Shown piece by piece: positions 8,216 to 16,827 of a stretch of 20,178 nucleotides of DNA. Every line of letters starts with the position of its first letter. Position 1 is the first letter of the stretch. Source of the DNA: Gracilaria caudata (Eukaryota > Rhodophyta > Florideophyceae > Gracilariales > Gracilariaceae); assembly GCA_030374735.1 (NCBI GenBank), contig JASCIV010000438.1:1-20178 (forward strand), written 5' to 3'. Under the pieces are notes generated by a model that was given only the letters and a program-made list of their open reading frames with translations, had not been told where the DNA came from and did not search any database. The position numbers and the translations under genes are program-made.

Positions 8216-11200
8216 ATGGTTCACATCGCCTCCACCAGCGCCATGAAGGCTGCTGTCCGGGAGAAGGATCTCAACCTGTTGGATTACGTCGTCACGCTTG
8301 ATGACGATAAGCAGTTACATCGCCCTTGCCCGTCCAAAATCTCGCTCGTACCGCTTCCGTCCTCAATCGCAACCTCTCGCCAGTACCAACTCTTCCTGGA
8401 TGAGGTGCCCATCCCTTCGAGGATGTTCAAGTATGATCCTCATGATCGCAAATTGTCCTGGAGCCACGTTTTTGGAGGCGGATACATCTCCTTTTATCGT
8501 GACGGTATGATTGGTGCGGGAACACTCGGATCCGGTGCAGATATGACTTCCTTTGGAGTAGGTGCTACTGCCAGCTTCATGTGTGACACTGCTTTGGAAG
8601 TTGGCGCAAGCTACATTTTCGATGGTAAGAACCAGATTGGCATAAACTGGGACCCAAACGCCACCGAATGGAAGAAGGCCGAATGGAAGAAAGACGCACT
8701 GAAACTGAGTTATACTGTGAAGAACCAAGGACCCATTTTGCCTCCAGATTACGACTTCACGTTTCGCAACATGGAAGCTAAGAAGGACCGTACTTTTCAT
8801 ATTGATGGTGGCACAGGCGACGCTAGCGTCGCAGCGGGTTCACGCGGTTCTCAGATGGGATGGGATGTTTATTTCAAAAACACCGATGTGGATTTCATGG
8901 CCAGCGCCTATGAATTTCCATCTCAGCTTCATGCATTCGAAAACTTATTCGCATCCAAGATTGATGGTGCGTTTTGTGTTGATGAAGAGCACAGAGGTGA
9001 CATTTACGGATTAAATGGCGACCGTGATGGTATACGGATGTGCGGATATTTCAGAACCACGCCGGAAGCTGTTCCGTTTGCCATATTCTCAGGCGAGTTG
9101 AAAGTGGACGGTAAATCTCCAGCGAACGTTATATCTTACGTGAGAGGGAATAAGCTGCACTGGCAGGGCTTGTCTTTGGACTTGCAGCAAAAACTTGGAC
9201 TTCCAGCGCAAGGCATTCTCCACTTCGCGACGGATGGCAATATCGCAGAATGCGAATCCCACAATTTGATCGTCTCACGCCTTAGCACACCAGAAATTTT
9301 AGAGGCAATGCAAACGCACTCGAAACTTTTCTCTGGTATGAGTCAGTCATTGAATAGCACCACATTCAGTTCTCTATTCAGCGCCACATCGAACCTAACT
9401 ATCAACGGTTTGCTGCCAATGACGCCATTCGAGAAGAACAAGGAGGGAGAGTGGTATGATGCGGTACAGCAGAAGGCAGTGGACGACATGTGGAAAATTG
9501 TGAACAGCTACGTTCCGAAAGACTTGTGGAAGAAACTTTTCGGTGGAGTATCGCAACCTACGTTATCTGGTTATCTTGATACAATAGCGCGCACGCCAGT
9601 TCAGGACGAAAACGGTAACATACTCGATCCGGAGGATTACTACAAGTCACTTTCAACACTGGTACTATGCATTTCTCTGGAAAATTCGAACAGCGAAAAT
9701 GCGAAACTAATCAATGCGCCCCGTGCACATCGTCGTTTTCAAGAGGAAACTTCTTCTTCTCCCATTTACGAACGTCACACGCAAATGTTATTTGAGCATC
9801 ATTGGAAAGCAAAGCACAAAACGACAAAGGATTATTTGGACGATCAATACCGGAACGCAAGCGCCTACGAGTCCGAAATTGACAATGAAACTATTCGACA
9901 AATTGAGTTGATCGATGAGTTTGTATATGAAGAGCCGGGCGGAACTGTGAAGGAAGAATTGAGGAATTACGTGAGAAACGCGGCAAAATACGCCAAGTCC
10001 AAGAAATTGTACTGGGCGTTTGGTTATTACACATACAACACGCACCCAAACCTTCTAGCAACCTTTATGTGGGCGCTAAGTCAAGTTGGCAATGGCGATG
10101 CCACTGAACTAATGCGCTTGTTACAGAGTGGGATATGCGTGTTAACAGCACTGGATGCTTCTGGATTTTTCGCGGAACTGTATGTGGATTCTTTGAACTC
10201 ATTTTTCGGAAGCACTTTGCTTTTGAGTCTCATTGATTATGCTGAAGATTCGATGGATGTGAGCATAGTCCGCCAATACATGGAAGAATTCGTGAAGCAG
10301 TGCGAAAATTCCGGGGATAACGACTTGATGGAAGCCGCAAAAGATATACAAGATATTCTAGACGCTGAGAACCAGGAAGAAATGATTGAAGATTCGATGA
10401 ATATGTTACGGCGTTTAGGAGGTGCAAAGTATGGTATATATGGAAATCGCAAAGTCATTAACGATTTCTTCGAGAACTTCTACAAGAAATATGAAGTTCA
10501 ATTTGGCAAGATTGATACTCTGCGAATTGCCGAGACCTTCAGCAGGGTCTTGACCATGGTGGTCGGCGGTGCGCAAATATACATGTTGGTTTTCGGGTTT
10601 CAAAACTTCGAAGATTTGAACGAATGGCAGAAAGCACAACTTCTCACCGCTACAACTCGCATGGTGGTGCAATCGGTTTACAGTGGAGTACGGGGCGCTC
10701 TCTCCCTGGCTGAGCAGTTCACACCAAAACAACTTCCTGGAGCGGTGAAAATTTCTGCATTGTGGAAGGCGGATGAAAAAGGATTTTACAACGCCATGAA
10801 GCGGGTGGGAACTACGATACGAGCCATCGCGGATAACATAAGCCACATTATGGCTAAATTTGCCTCTAACACTGCGAAGGCGCTTTTGAGAATTACGGAC
10901 GAAAAAATGCTGAACAAGACTATTAAGTCAATCGGGAAGAATATGGATCGTTTCGTAGGACCTGCGCTCGGAGGCCTTTTTGAAATCGCAGGCATCGTCT
11001 TCGACATCGCAGGCATAGTTCGAGGCGATTCAGGATTAATGCTGGCTGCTGATATTACCGGATTGATAGCTGGAGGCTTGACCATCTTTGCTATTGTTGG
11101 CGGATTTTTTGGCGCGGAAGCAGCGATAGCGCCCTTCGTTGCCATTGCAGGCCCGCTCGGTACTGTTTTTGCATTGGTTAGCTTGGGACTGGCCATAGCC

Positions 11201-12079
11201 GCCTTATTCTCAAAGCCACCGGATCCGATCAAACAGTTTATCGACGACTATGTCAAACCTGCCAAACTTTCAGTGACCTCTGAAAAGAATGGAGTGGAGT
11301 ACCTACTTATTTACACCTCTTCGTCGAAAGGATATCAGCTTGTGGGTTGCACACTCACGCCTCCAAACTCCGACGATCAGCTTTGCGCCAAACTGGATAC
11401 CTCACTGGTCCTCGGAAGTAACGATGATTCTTCCAACTATGTGATGCTGTTAATCACTACGAACGGTAACGGCGAGAGTGAGATAAAAACAGCCGTAGGA
11501 AATGAGACTGACGGGTATTCTTCGTACGCAAAAATGGCGCTGAAAGATGATGTGCTTTGCTTCACCGCTATGGACGGCTATGGAGAGGGAAATCCTGAAT
11601 CTTCGAGCATTTCTTCCCTATGGAAGATCACCCCAGTTCGAAAACCAGAGCTAGAAGGGGAACATGTGTTCCAACTGTTTGTCAACATTGAGCTTGTTGG
11701 CGCTACACATTCCAAGAAGTATTTACAGGGCAGTAATGGAAACGTTACGTTGGGTGCATCTAAAGCGGAGTGGACAATGACTATGGCAGGGTTGAAGCCT
11801 CAAGACATGAGTGTTGAAACCGTCCATTATACTGCCAACGTGGATCTCACTCCAGCCCAAACCATTGTCCCCCAATTTACTCATGCACCGAGTTTGAACA
11901 CTGATTACTCTGTGCGTCCATCCCTTCCATCGTTTCTATCTTTCGACAGCACCTCTGGGATAGCAACACCGAATGGTACTCAAGCTTCAGCTGGAACCAC
12001 TTCTCACACAATGGAGGCCTCAAATGAGCTTGGTAAAGGCGAAGCAAATTTCCAAGTGGTGGTTGAGGAAATGGAATGA
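8216..12079 (+). CDS. Large protein with beta-rich N-terminus, Gly/Ala hydrophobic block and C-terminal Ig-like domain
   Basis: The single frame encodes 1287 residues. The open frame begins at 8162 with TTG. The first ATG is 8216, in a good context (A at -3, G at +4), and no ATG occurs in the likely leader. There is no signal peptide. Residues about 50-400 look beta-rich and glycine-rich (GGGYISFYRDGMIGAG). About 410-900 are mostly helical and charged. About 911-1000 form a long hydrophobic Gly/Ala/Ile block (FEIAGIVFDIAGIV, then LTGLIAGG-like runs) that could be two or more membrane-inserting hairpins. Residues about 1214-1287 match the putative-Ig He_PIG pattern: PSLPSFLSFDSTSGIATPNG, then an ASNELG strand. 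I do not recognise the whole protein. A soluble-to-membrane, pore-like behaviour is inferred from the hydrophobic block alone. Scaffold or membrane-anchored structural roles are equally possible. The protein contains a small EWKK duplication near residue 160. Confidence 0.8.
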   Translation: MVHIASTSAMKAAVREKDLNLLDYVVTLDDDKQLHRPCPSKISLVPLPSSIATSRQYQLFLDEVPIPSRMFKYDPHDRKLSWSHVFGGGYISFYRDGMIGAGTLGSGADMTSFGVGATASFMCDTALEVGASYIFDGKNQIGINWDPNATEWKKAEWKKDALKLSYTVKNQGPILPPDYDFTFRNMEAKKDRTFHIDGGTGDASVAAGSRGSQMGWDVYFKNTDVDFMASAYEFPSQLHAFENLFASKIDGAFCVDEEHRGDIYGLNGDRDGIRMCGYFRTTPEAVPFAIFSGELKVDGKSPANVISYVRGNKLHWQGLSLDLQQKLGLPAQGILHFATDGNIAECESHNLIVSRLSTPEILEAMQTHSKLFSGMSQSLNSTTFSSLFSATSNLTINGLLPMTPFEKNKEGEWYDAVQQKAVDDMWKIVNSYVPKDLWKKLFGGVSQPTLSGYLDTIARTPVQDENGNILDPEDYYKSLSTLVLCISLENSNSENAKLINAPRAHRRFQEETSSSPIYERHTQMLFEHHWKAKHKTTKDYLDDQYRNASAYESEIDNETIRQIELIDEFVYEEPGGTVKEELRNYVRNAAKYAKSKKLYWAFGYYTYNTHPNLLATFMWALSQVGNGDATELMRLLQSGICVLTALDASGFFAELYVDSLNSFFGSTLLLSLIDYAEDSMDVSIVRQYMEEFVKQCENSGDNDLMEAAKDIQDILDAENQEEMIEDSMNMLRRLGGAKYGIYGNRKVINDFFENFYKKYEVQFGKIDTLRIAETFSRVLTMVVGGAQIYMLVFGFQNFEDLNEWQKAQLLTATTRMVVQSVYSGVRGALSLAEQFTPKQLPGAVKISALWKADEKGFYNAMKRVGTTIRAIADNISHIMAKFASNTAKALLRITDEKMLNKTIKSIGKNMDRFVGPALGGLFEIAGIVFDIAGIVRGDSGLMLAADITGLIAGGLTIFAIVGGFFGAEAAIAPFVAIAGPLGTVFALVSLGLAIAALFSKPPDPIKQFIDDYVKPAKLSVTSEKNGVEYLLIYTSSSKGYQLVGCTLTPPNSDDQLCAKLDTSLVLGSNDDSSNYVMLLITTNGNGESEIKTAVGNETDGYSSYAKMALKDDVLCFTAMDGYGEGNPESSSISSLWKITPVRKPELEGEHVFQLFVNIELVGATHSKKYLQGSNGNVTLGASKAEWTMTMAGLKPQDMSVETVHYTANVDLTPAQTIVPQFTHAPSLNTDYSVRPSLPSFLSFDSTSGIATPNGTQASAGTTSHTMEASNELGKGEANFQVVVEEME

Positions 12080-13451
12080 TGGGCCTCACTACTCATAGAG
12101 AGTGGACGATTTCAGCGCTTCAAACCGGGAATACCGACTCCCTTCTTTTTTGACATCTATGTAGCAGTCGACCCGTCACAGTGCAACTGAGCTTAGTGCG
12201 AGAATGATAAAAATCTACAAAAACTTCATGCTTACCGAGCGTTATTGCAAATCTCACTCTACACGAGTGAAATAGAGTGCGCACAGTAAAGAAGAACAAC
12301 ACAATGAACAAACAAACTATCACATTGTGCAAGTATTAATTATCGAGAGCTTTCTGTCTACGAGGAACCGGAAACTGCGAAGCTTCTTATGCTGTGGAGG
12401 TTCATTTCCGTTAACTATGTTGATGTTCGCCGCAAGCGCAGCCCACAGAGAAGCGTTCACTACAATTGTCGGGCGCCGATTCGACTCTGTTGTTCCATTT
12501 GAACCCACCGCACGTGAATCGTTTCTAAAACGTAATTCTGTTTCTTCGTTTTCTTGTGCGCTGCTGGAGTCGTATCAGATGTAAAATCTCGCGCGCATTG
12601 TACGCTGTAAAAGTGAGCGAGTGCAGGAAGATCAAAGTCGATGGGTATGCTAGTGAAGCTGAATTGAATGGATGCGTGTCTGCACATGAACGGCTGCAAA
12701 TGGGGCAGGCTGAGGGTTCGGAGAGCTGTAGAATGAGGGTTTGGCACGCTTCGCTTGGACCTTGTGTTCCAACTGTTTCAGGCATGGGCGCAGCTTTTCC
12801 GACTCGCGAATGATGCGGGAGTTACCGAAAGCAAGTGTGGCGAAGCGCCGCTATTTGAAGGTTATGGCAGTGAGAGCTGCCGTTGGGCTTGGTAAGAGGG
12901 TAACGGTTACGGAGACCTACCCTTTGGTCTCCGTAACCGTTACCCTCTTACCTTCATACCGACAGTCATGGCGAAGCCTTCCCAGTTGTCCCACTGGGGC
13001 CAAGCGGAGAACGCCCGTCCGATTGGATGAAGTGCGGCGGCGCTTGTCAAACACGCAATTGCGCTGTAATTCAGCAGTGTAATGAGTCCTTACCGTTCAT
13101 TCTTTCGAAAAGTTGGGCGTCTTTTTGTAGGAAACACGGGTACACCTGTACTTTTGTCGGCGGGCGGAGTACGGCAGCCGGACCCGTTCATGGTGTAAGT
13201 TACGTAGGGGTCAGAGAGCAGCGCCAGACCAGGGGGCGCGTGATCCGCTTTCCGTTGACCTCGCGACCAAAGGGATGCCAAGAGCCGATGCCTCTGTGCA
13301 TCCCCATCTGCCGCCGCCGCTTTAAAGGGGCTGCCTCTAGATAACCCGCCACCCACAGTGAAACTTTGCTTAGAGCCCGATCCACCGTAACCACAACCAG
13401 TTCCATCATCGACACGCTCGCTCTCTCCCATCATCATCTTCCAAATCTCCC
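12080..13451. other. Intergenic region between the 1287-codon gene and the F-box gene
   Basis: The left part should hold the 3' end of the upstream transcript (AATGATAAAAATC near 12200). Short frames at 12327-12584, 12556-12813 and 12741-13082 (+), and at 12460-12747 and 13090-13563 (-), have no domains. The frame at 13090-13563 runs antisense to the F-box leader. The main structure is the hairpin at 12891-12952. TTTAAAG near 13321 is a possible weak TATA-like site for the F-box gene. Confidence 0.45.
12891..12952. repeat. Perfect 27-bp inverted repeat with 8-nt loop
   Basis: The arms 12891-12917 (starting GGTAAGAGGGTAACGG) and 12926-12952 (ending CCGTTACCCTCTTACC) pair without mismatch. The loop is TACCCTTT (12918-12925). 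GTAACGGTTAC inside each arm is itself palindromic. Pairing stops abruptly at both edges and no target-site duplication is evident. A transcript of either strand would form a very stable hairpin. Confidence 0.95.
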
Positions 13452-13490
13452 ATGGCCACAGACGTGACCACGCCTGCGAAAGCACCGTGA
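13452..13490 (+). promoter_or_regulatory. Upstream ORF 1 of the F-box gene (12 codons)
   Basis: The ATG at 13452, in a strong context (CCCATGG), encodes MATDVTTPAKAP and stops at TGA 13488-13490. This is eight bases before the main ATG. It is likely to limit initiation at 13499 if the transcript starts upstream of 13452. Confidence 0.45.
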
Positions 13491-13493
13491 CCA

Positions 13494-13520
13494 ATGCCAT
13501 GGTATCACCGTCAAATCTGA
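13494..13520 (+). promoter_or_regulatory. Upstream ORF 2, overlapping the F-box start
   Basis: The ATG at 13494 opens eight codons ending in TGA at 13518-13520. It overlaps the main ATG at 13499 in another frame, so ribosomes that initiate here bypass the F-box frame. Confidence 0.4.
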
Positions 13521-14344
13521 CTGACCTGCCTGATGACGTTCTGTTACGTATTATCTCTCTCACAGGTGCCCCTTGCTCTCAGATTGGCACCGCTTACCGC
13601 CTTGGAAGCGTCTGCACCCGATTTCGCCATATGTTGTATTCTGCCTTTCTCCCAGCAATATCGCACATCTCCTACGACGCATTCTACGCGCTTTCTCTGG
13701 CGGATGCGGGCGCCGCCAAGGCCGCAGTCGATTCTATGTTTGCCGCTATCACCAATGTCAAGACGCTCAATCTCAGCGGCTGTACACCACGCTTAATCTC
13801 ACCTCGATCTGTTTCTTCTCTCGTGCGCGTTGCTCGACACTCTCTGGTCGAGATTAATTTTGCTCACTGCAACATAAGCGATGACGTGTTGTGTCCGTTC
13901 ATGACTTGTACTAATCTCCGTCGCCTCATTCTTCCGAGTTGCGGAATTACCGGTTCCATGTTTTGTCAAGCAAAGCGCGTTGCACCGGTGGAAGATCTCG
14001 ACTTGTCTTGGATGCCTTCGCTCACGCACGAAGGCGTGCTTGCGGTGGCCAGCGTGGTAACTCTTAAGAGACTCTGTTTGAAAGGCTGCAACGCACTTGA
14101 TGGTGAAAGTTTGCAAGCCTTTTTGGAGTCGGATGTAAAAGAGTCCCTCGAGAGAGTGTCGTTCGCGTTTTGTCCGCTAGATGGTGCGTGTCTTCTCAAG
14201 TTCCTTCGATGTACTCCGCATCTGAAAGAACTGGTGCTCGCCAAGAATAGGCGCAATGTGTGGCCACAGGGTCAGTACACGTTTGAAGCCATAGAATCTA
14301 TGCGCCAGGAATTCCCGAATGTTAACATCACACTTACAACCTGA
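13499..14344 (+). CDS. F-box and leucine-rich-repeat protein
   Basis: The protein has 281 residues. The ATG at 13499 has an ideal context (GCCATGG); the frame before it opens only with GTG at 13487. Near the N-terminus is an F-box (LTDLPDDVLLRIISL, then YRLGSVCTRFRHML), which in this family binds Skp1 in SCF ubiquitin ligases. Residues about 85-275 contain about six leucine-rich repeats of the cysteine-containing type: VKTLNLSGC, LVEINFAHCNISDD, LRRLILPSCGIT, VEDLDLSW, LKRLCLKGC and LKELVLAKN. These would bind the substrate. The family and domain order match FBXL-type substrate receptors, though the protein is short. The substrate is not predictable. Action in the cytosol or nucleus is expected, since no signal peptide or membrane segment is seen. 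Two upstream ORFs suggest translational control. Confidence 0.88.
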   Translation: MVSPSNLTDLPDDVLLRIISLTGAPCSQIGTAYRLGSVCTRFRHMLYSAFLPAISHISYDAFYALSLADAGAAKAAVDSMFAAITNVKTLNLSGCTPRLISPRSVSSLVRVARHSLVEINFAHCNISDDVLCPFMTCTNLRRLILPSCGITGSMFCQAKRVAPVEDLDLSWMPSLTHEGVLAVASVVTLKRLCLKGCNALDGESLQAFLESDVKESLERVSFAFCPLDGACLLKFLRCTPHLKELVLAKNRRNVWPQGQYTFEAIESMRQEFPNVNITLTT

Positions 14345-15318
14345 TTGTTCTCTGTGCTCGTCATGGTCCTGCAATTCATCCAGTCGCCACTGCGCAGATA
14401 TTCTGACCCAAACATAAACTTATATTCTGTTTTTTACACCCATTCGAAAGCTGAAAGCGAACTGTTAGCTTTAGGACACTCATCTCTTGTCAAATTTGAA
14501 GCGTATTCGACTTCAAGGACGTATCGTCACGAACAAGTCATTAACATCTTTCCTTGAAAATATGTGACATACGCACCCCATAACGCGGAGTTTCTACGCT
14601 TCAGCTGTGCTGTGAATTCGGAAGGTCATCTCAGGCTTTCTTTCTCACAGCCAATTGTTGACTTCGCGTTGTTCGAGTTTGATCCTTTGTTTCGGGTTCT
14701 AACTTCACGCTGTCCCCAAGCATGTAATCGACATTCGCTTGGAGCAATCTCGCTTTGACTAGAGAGCACGGCAAACTTGTTCGCACTTACATCATCATTC
14801 CATGACAGCACTTAAACCCAGATTAAAGGTTGTTCACGCTTAAAATGGTCTTGGTCTGGATTCATTAAGTGAATCCATAAAGGCTAACAGTTAACAAACC
14901 TTATCTTAGAGCCGCAGTTCCATTCTCTAACAGGGAATCTTCCCAGGTTTCCGGCCAAAACCGTTGGGTTTCCTTTTCCATGATGGAATTCTGAGAATGC
15001 CTGCACCCACCGCCTTACACAACAAGCGCGTCTTGGCAGGCTAACATCCGCCGTACAACAAATGCTACACTACACGTACCATTGTAAAGGCGGAAAGCCA
15101 CATGAAGGGGCAGTTTTTGAAATCAAATCATCTGATGGATGATCTCCCGCAAATCAATCATGAGCAACGGCGCGTTTGCATATCCTCGAACACCAAGTAT
15201 GATAAGCATTTCTAGAGACGTGCAGCACCCGTGATTCGGTAACTTAAGAGAACTTTTGAAGGCCGTGATCCTCTGATTCTTCTCATTACGAGAGGACCAA
15301 CTACCGAAAAACGGAGCC
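14345..15318. other. Intergenic region between the F-box and sugar-kinase genes
   Basis: No gene is supported. The frame after the F-box TGA stays open for about 70 codons (to 14557) but shows no domain. Frames at 14564-14758 (+), 14626-14811 (-) and 15123-15329 (-) are also featureless. A small inverted repeat (TGGATTCA/TGAATCCA, 14857-14877) is the only structure seen. No clear TATA box precedes 15319. Confidence 0.45.
14857..14877. repeat. Small inverted repeat, 8-bp arms
   Basis: TGGATTCA (14857-14864) and TGAATCCA (14870-14877) flank a 5-nt loop (TTAAG). It is short enough to be chance. Confidence 0.45.
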
Positions 15319-16524
15319 ATGACCGACATCGTGGGAAAGACGAAGGAGTCAAACTTTGTGGCATTTACGTGCGTTCACTTCCGCTGTGTGCTCCCTATAA
15401 GACATTCCTACGGCACAAGGTCCGCATGCCATGGGCGCCCCTGTAGAACAAGCGCATCGCGAGCGAGCACTATTTCCATGGTGCGAGAAGCGGAACCGAT
15501 CAATCAATCTCCATTAGGAGCGCCGAAAGTACTTTGTGCAGGAGAAATACTGTTCGATCTGTATGCCCCGCCAAACACTCCGACTGAAAGCCCCGAACTG
15601 TGGAGCAAAGTGCCGGGAGGCGGTCCAGCAAATGTCGCGGCTGCGCTCGCACAACTAGGAACTGGCAGCGCGTTTATAGGGATGATAGGGGATGATACGG
15701 GAGGTCAACAATTGAAATCTGCTTTGGTTGAGAAAAATGTTAATGTTGACGGACTGCAAGAGGCAAGGGGATATGGATCTAGAACGGTGTTTGTAAAGGT
15801 TAGCGAGGATGGCGAACGCGACTTTGTGGGGTTTGGAGGCGAGAACCAAAGCTTTGCTGATACACAGCAGATTGATGGTGACAGTTTGCCTGGTGTGTTG
15901 TTTTACGCGGCGAAGATTCTAATGCTGCCTACCTTGGGCCTTGCTTTTGACGGCTGTACTAAATCGTTCGACACGCTGCTGGAGATGGCCAAGATGTGCA
16001 TGCTTGAAACTGTGGTTGATATCAATTGGAGGCCTGTGTTCTGGGCTCATCACTCGGATCAGGAAGCGCGCAAACGAATTCTAAACATCATTCAAAGAGT
16101 GGACCTGCTCAAGATTTCATGCGATGAAATCCGCTTTGTGTTTGGCGACGAGCTCGCAACAAACGCGTTAAGAGAGCCGCAGTCAGTTTTGGAAAAGCTT
16201 CAGAACAAGGGTGTGCTCATTACAGACGGTCGGAACGGATCTGCGTATGCCTTTAACTACGGTCAGCTTGTAGCCGGGCGAGCACAGGCGTTGGTGCCAG
16301 AGAGCGGCGTGGTGGATACTACTGGTGCAGGCGACGCTTATCTTGCAGGCTTCCTATCGAAAATGTTTCGATTGGGGGGTACTCCGGCTCTAACCGACGC
16401 GAGCAAGGTGAAGGAGATGGTAGAGTTCGCAACGGCCACCGCGAGCTTTGTGATTGCCAGAGAGGGAGTGTTCTCGAGTCTGCCGACTTTGAAGCAGGTC
16501 GAACAACTAATGATGAAGCTGTAA
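15319..16524 (+). CDS. PfkB-family sugar kinase, fructokinase-like, with N-terminal extension
   Basis: The 401-residue enzyme should phosphorylate a sugar, most likely fructose to fructose 6-phosphate, with ATP. Visible PfkB features are the start of the fold (KVLCAGEILFDLYAP, 70-84), the PGGGPANVA signature (99-107), a VDINWRPVFW stretch (233-242) and the ATP/anion-hole signature DTTGAGD (333-339) with catalytic Asp339. The first about 60 residues precede the conserved fold. They are Arg/Ser/Cys-rich and poor in acidic residues after residue 10, as expected of an organelle leader. The ATG at 15319 (GCCATGA) gives the long form. An in-frame ATG at 15478 (residue 54) would give a leaderless form of usual fructokinase length. 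The NWRPVFW stretch resembles plant and cyanobacterial PfkB proteins as I recall them, so an organellar regulatory PfkB protein is an alternative. The substrate is not proven. Confidence 0.9.
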   Translation: MTDIVGKTKESNFVAFTCVHFRCVLPIRHSYGTRSACHGRPCRTSASRASTISMVREAEPINQSPLGAPKVLCAGEILFDLYAPPNTPTESPELWSKVPGGGPANVAAALAQLGTGSAFIGMIGDDTGGQQLKSALVEKNVNVDGLQEARGYGSRTVFVKVSEDGERDFVGFGGENQSFADTQQIDGDSLPGVLFYAAKILMLPTLGLAFDGCTKSFDTLLEMAKMCMLETVVDINWRPVFWAHHSDQEARKRILNIIQRVDLLKISCDEIRFVFGDELATNALREPQSVLEKLQNKGVLITDGRNGSAYAFNYGQLVAGRAQALVPESGVVDTTGAGDAYLAGFLSKMFRLGGTPALTDASKVKEMVEFATATASFVIAREGVFSSLPTLKQVEQLMMKL

Positions 16525-16827
16525 CTGCTGTTTTGAAAACAAGTGACAAGAGTTTGGCAAATTGCACCGTTGTACGTGGAGGGAGAAAGCTCATGCATTG
16601 CTTCTGCCTCAACACGATGCTGGACATTGGTTAACAAGAAAAGTAGAAACGCGCCGAACAATGCACGATGCCAGCGTTTACAATGTGGTTTTGTGTTTCG
16701 ACTGCAGGAGAGCTGTACTAAACTGTAAGGCTTCCGTGAAGGGTTGTGCAGCATATTGCGCCAAAGCAAACAAAAACTATCTACGTATCGCCAAGGGCAT
16801 TCCAAAATTGGCGGAAAGCGATCGCGC
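16525..16827. other. Short convergent intergenic gap
   Basis: About 300 bp separates the stops of the sugar-kinase (+) and ascorbate-peroxidase (-) genes, so both 3' untranslated regions must end or overlap here. Short frames on both strands have no domain. No repeat was seen. Confidence 0.5.

Noticed and set aside
13090..13563. 157-codon minus-strand frame
   Set aside because: It runs antisense to the F-box leader and start, and its Gly/Ser/Arg content reflects the opposite strand.
14345..14557. In-frame continuation after the F-box stop codon
   Set aside because: The 70 codons lack leucine-rich repeats or any domain, and the TGA has no recognisable readthrough context.
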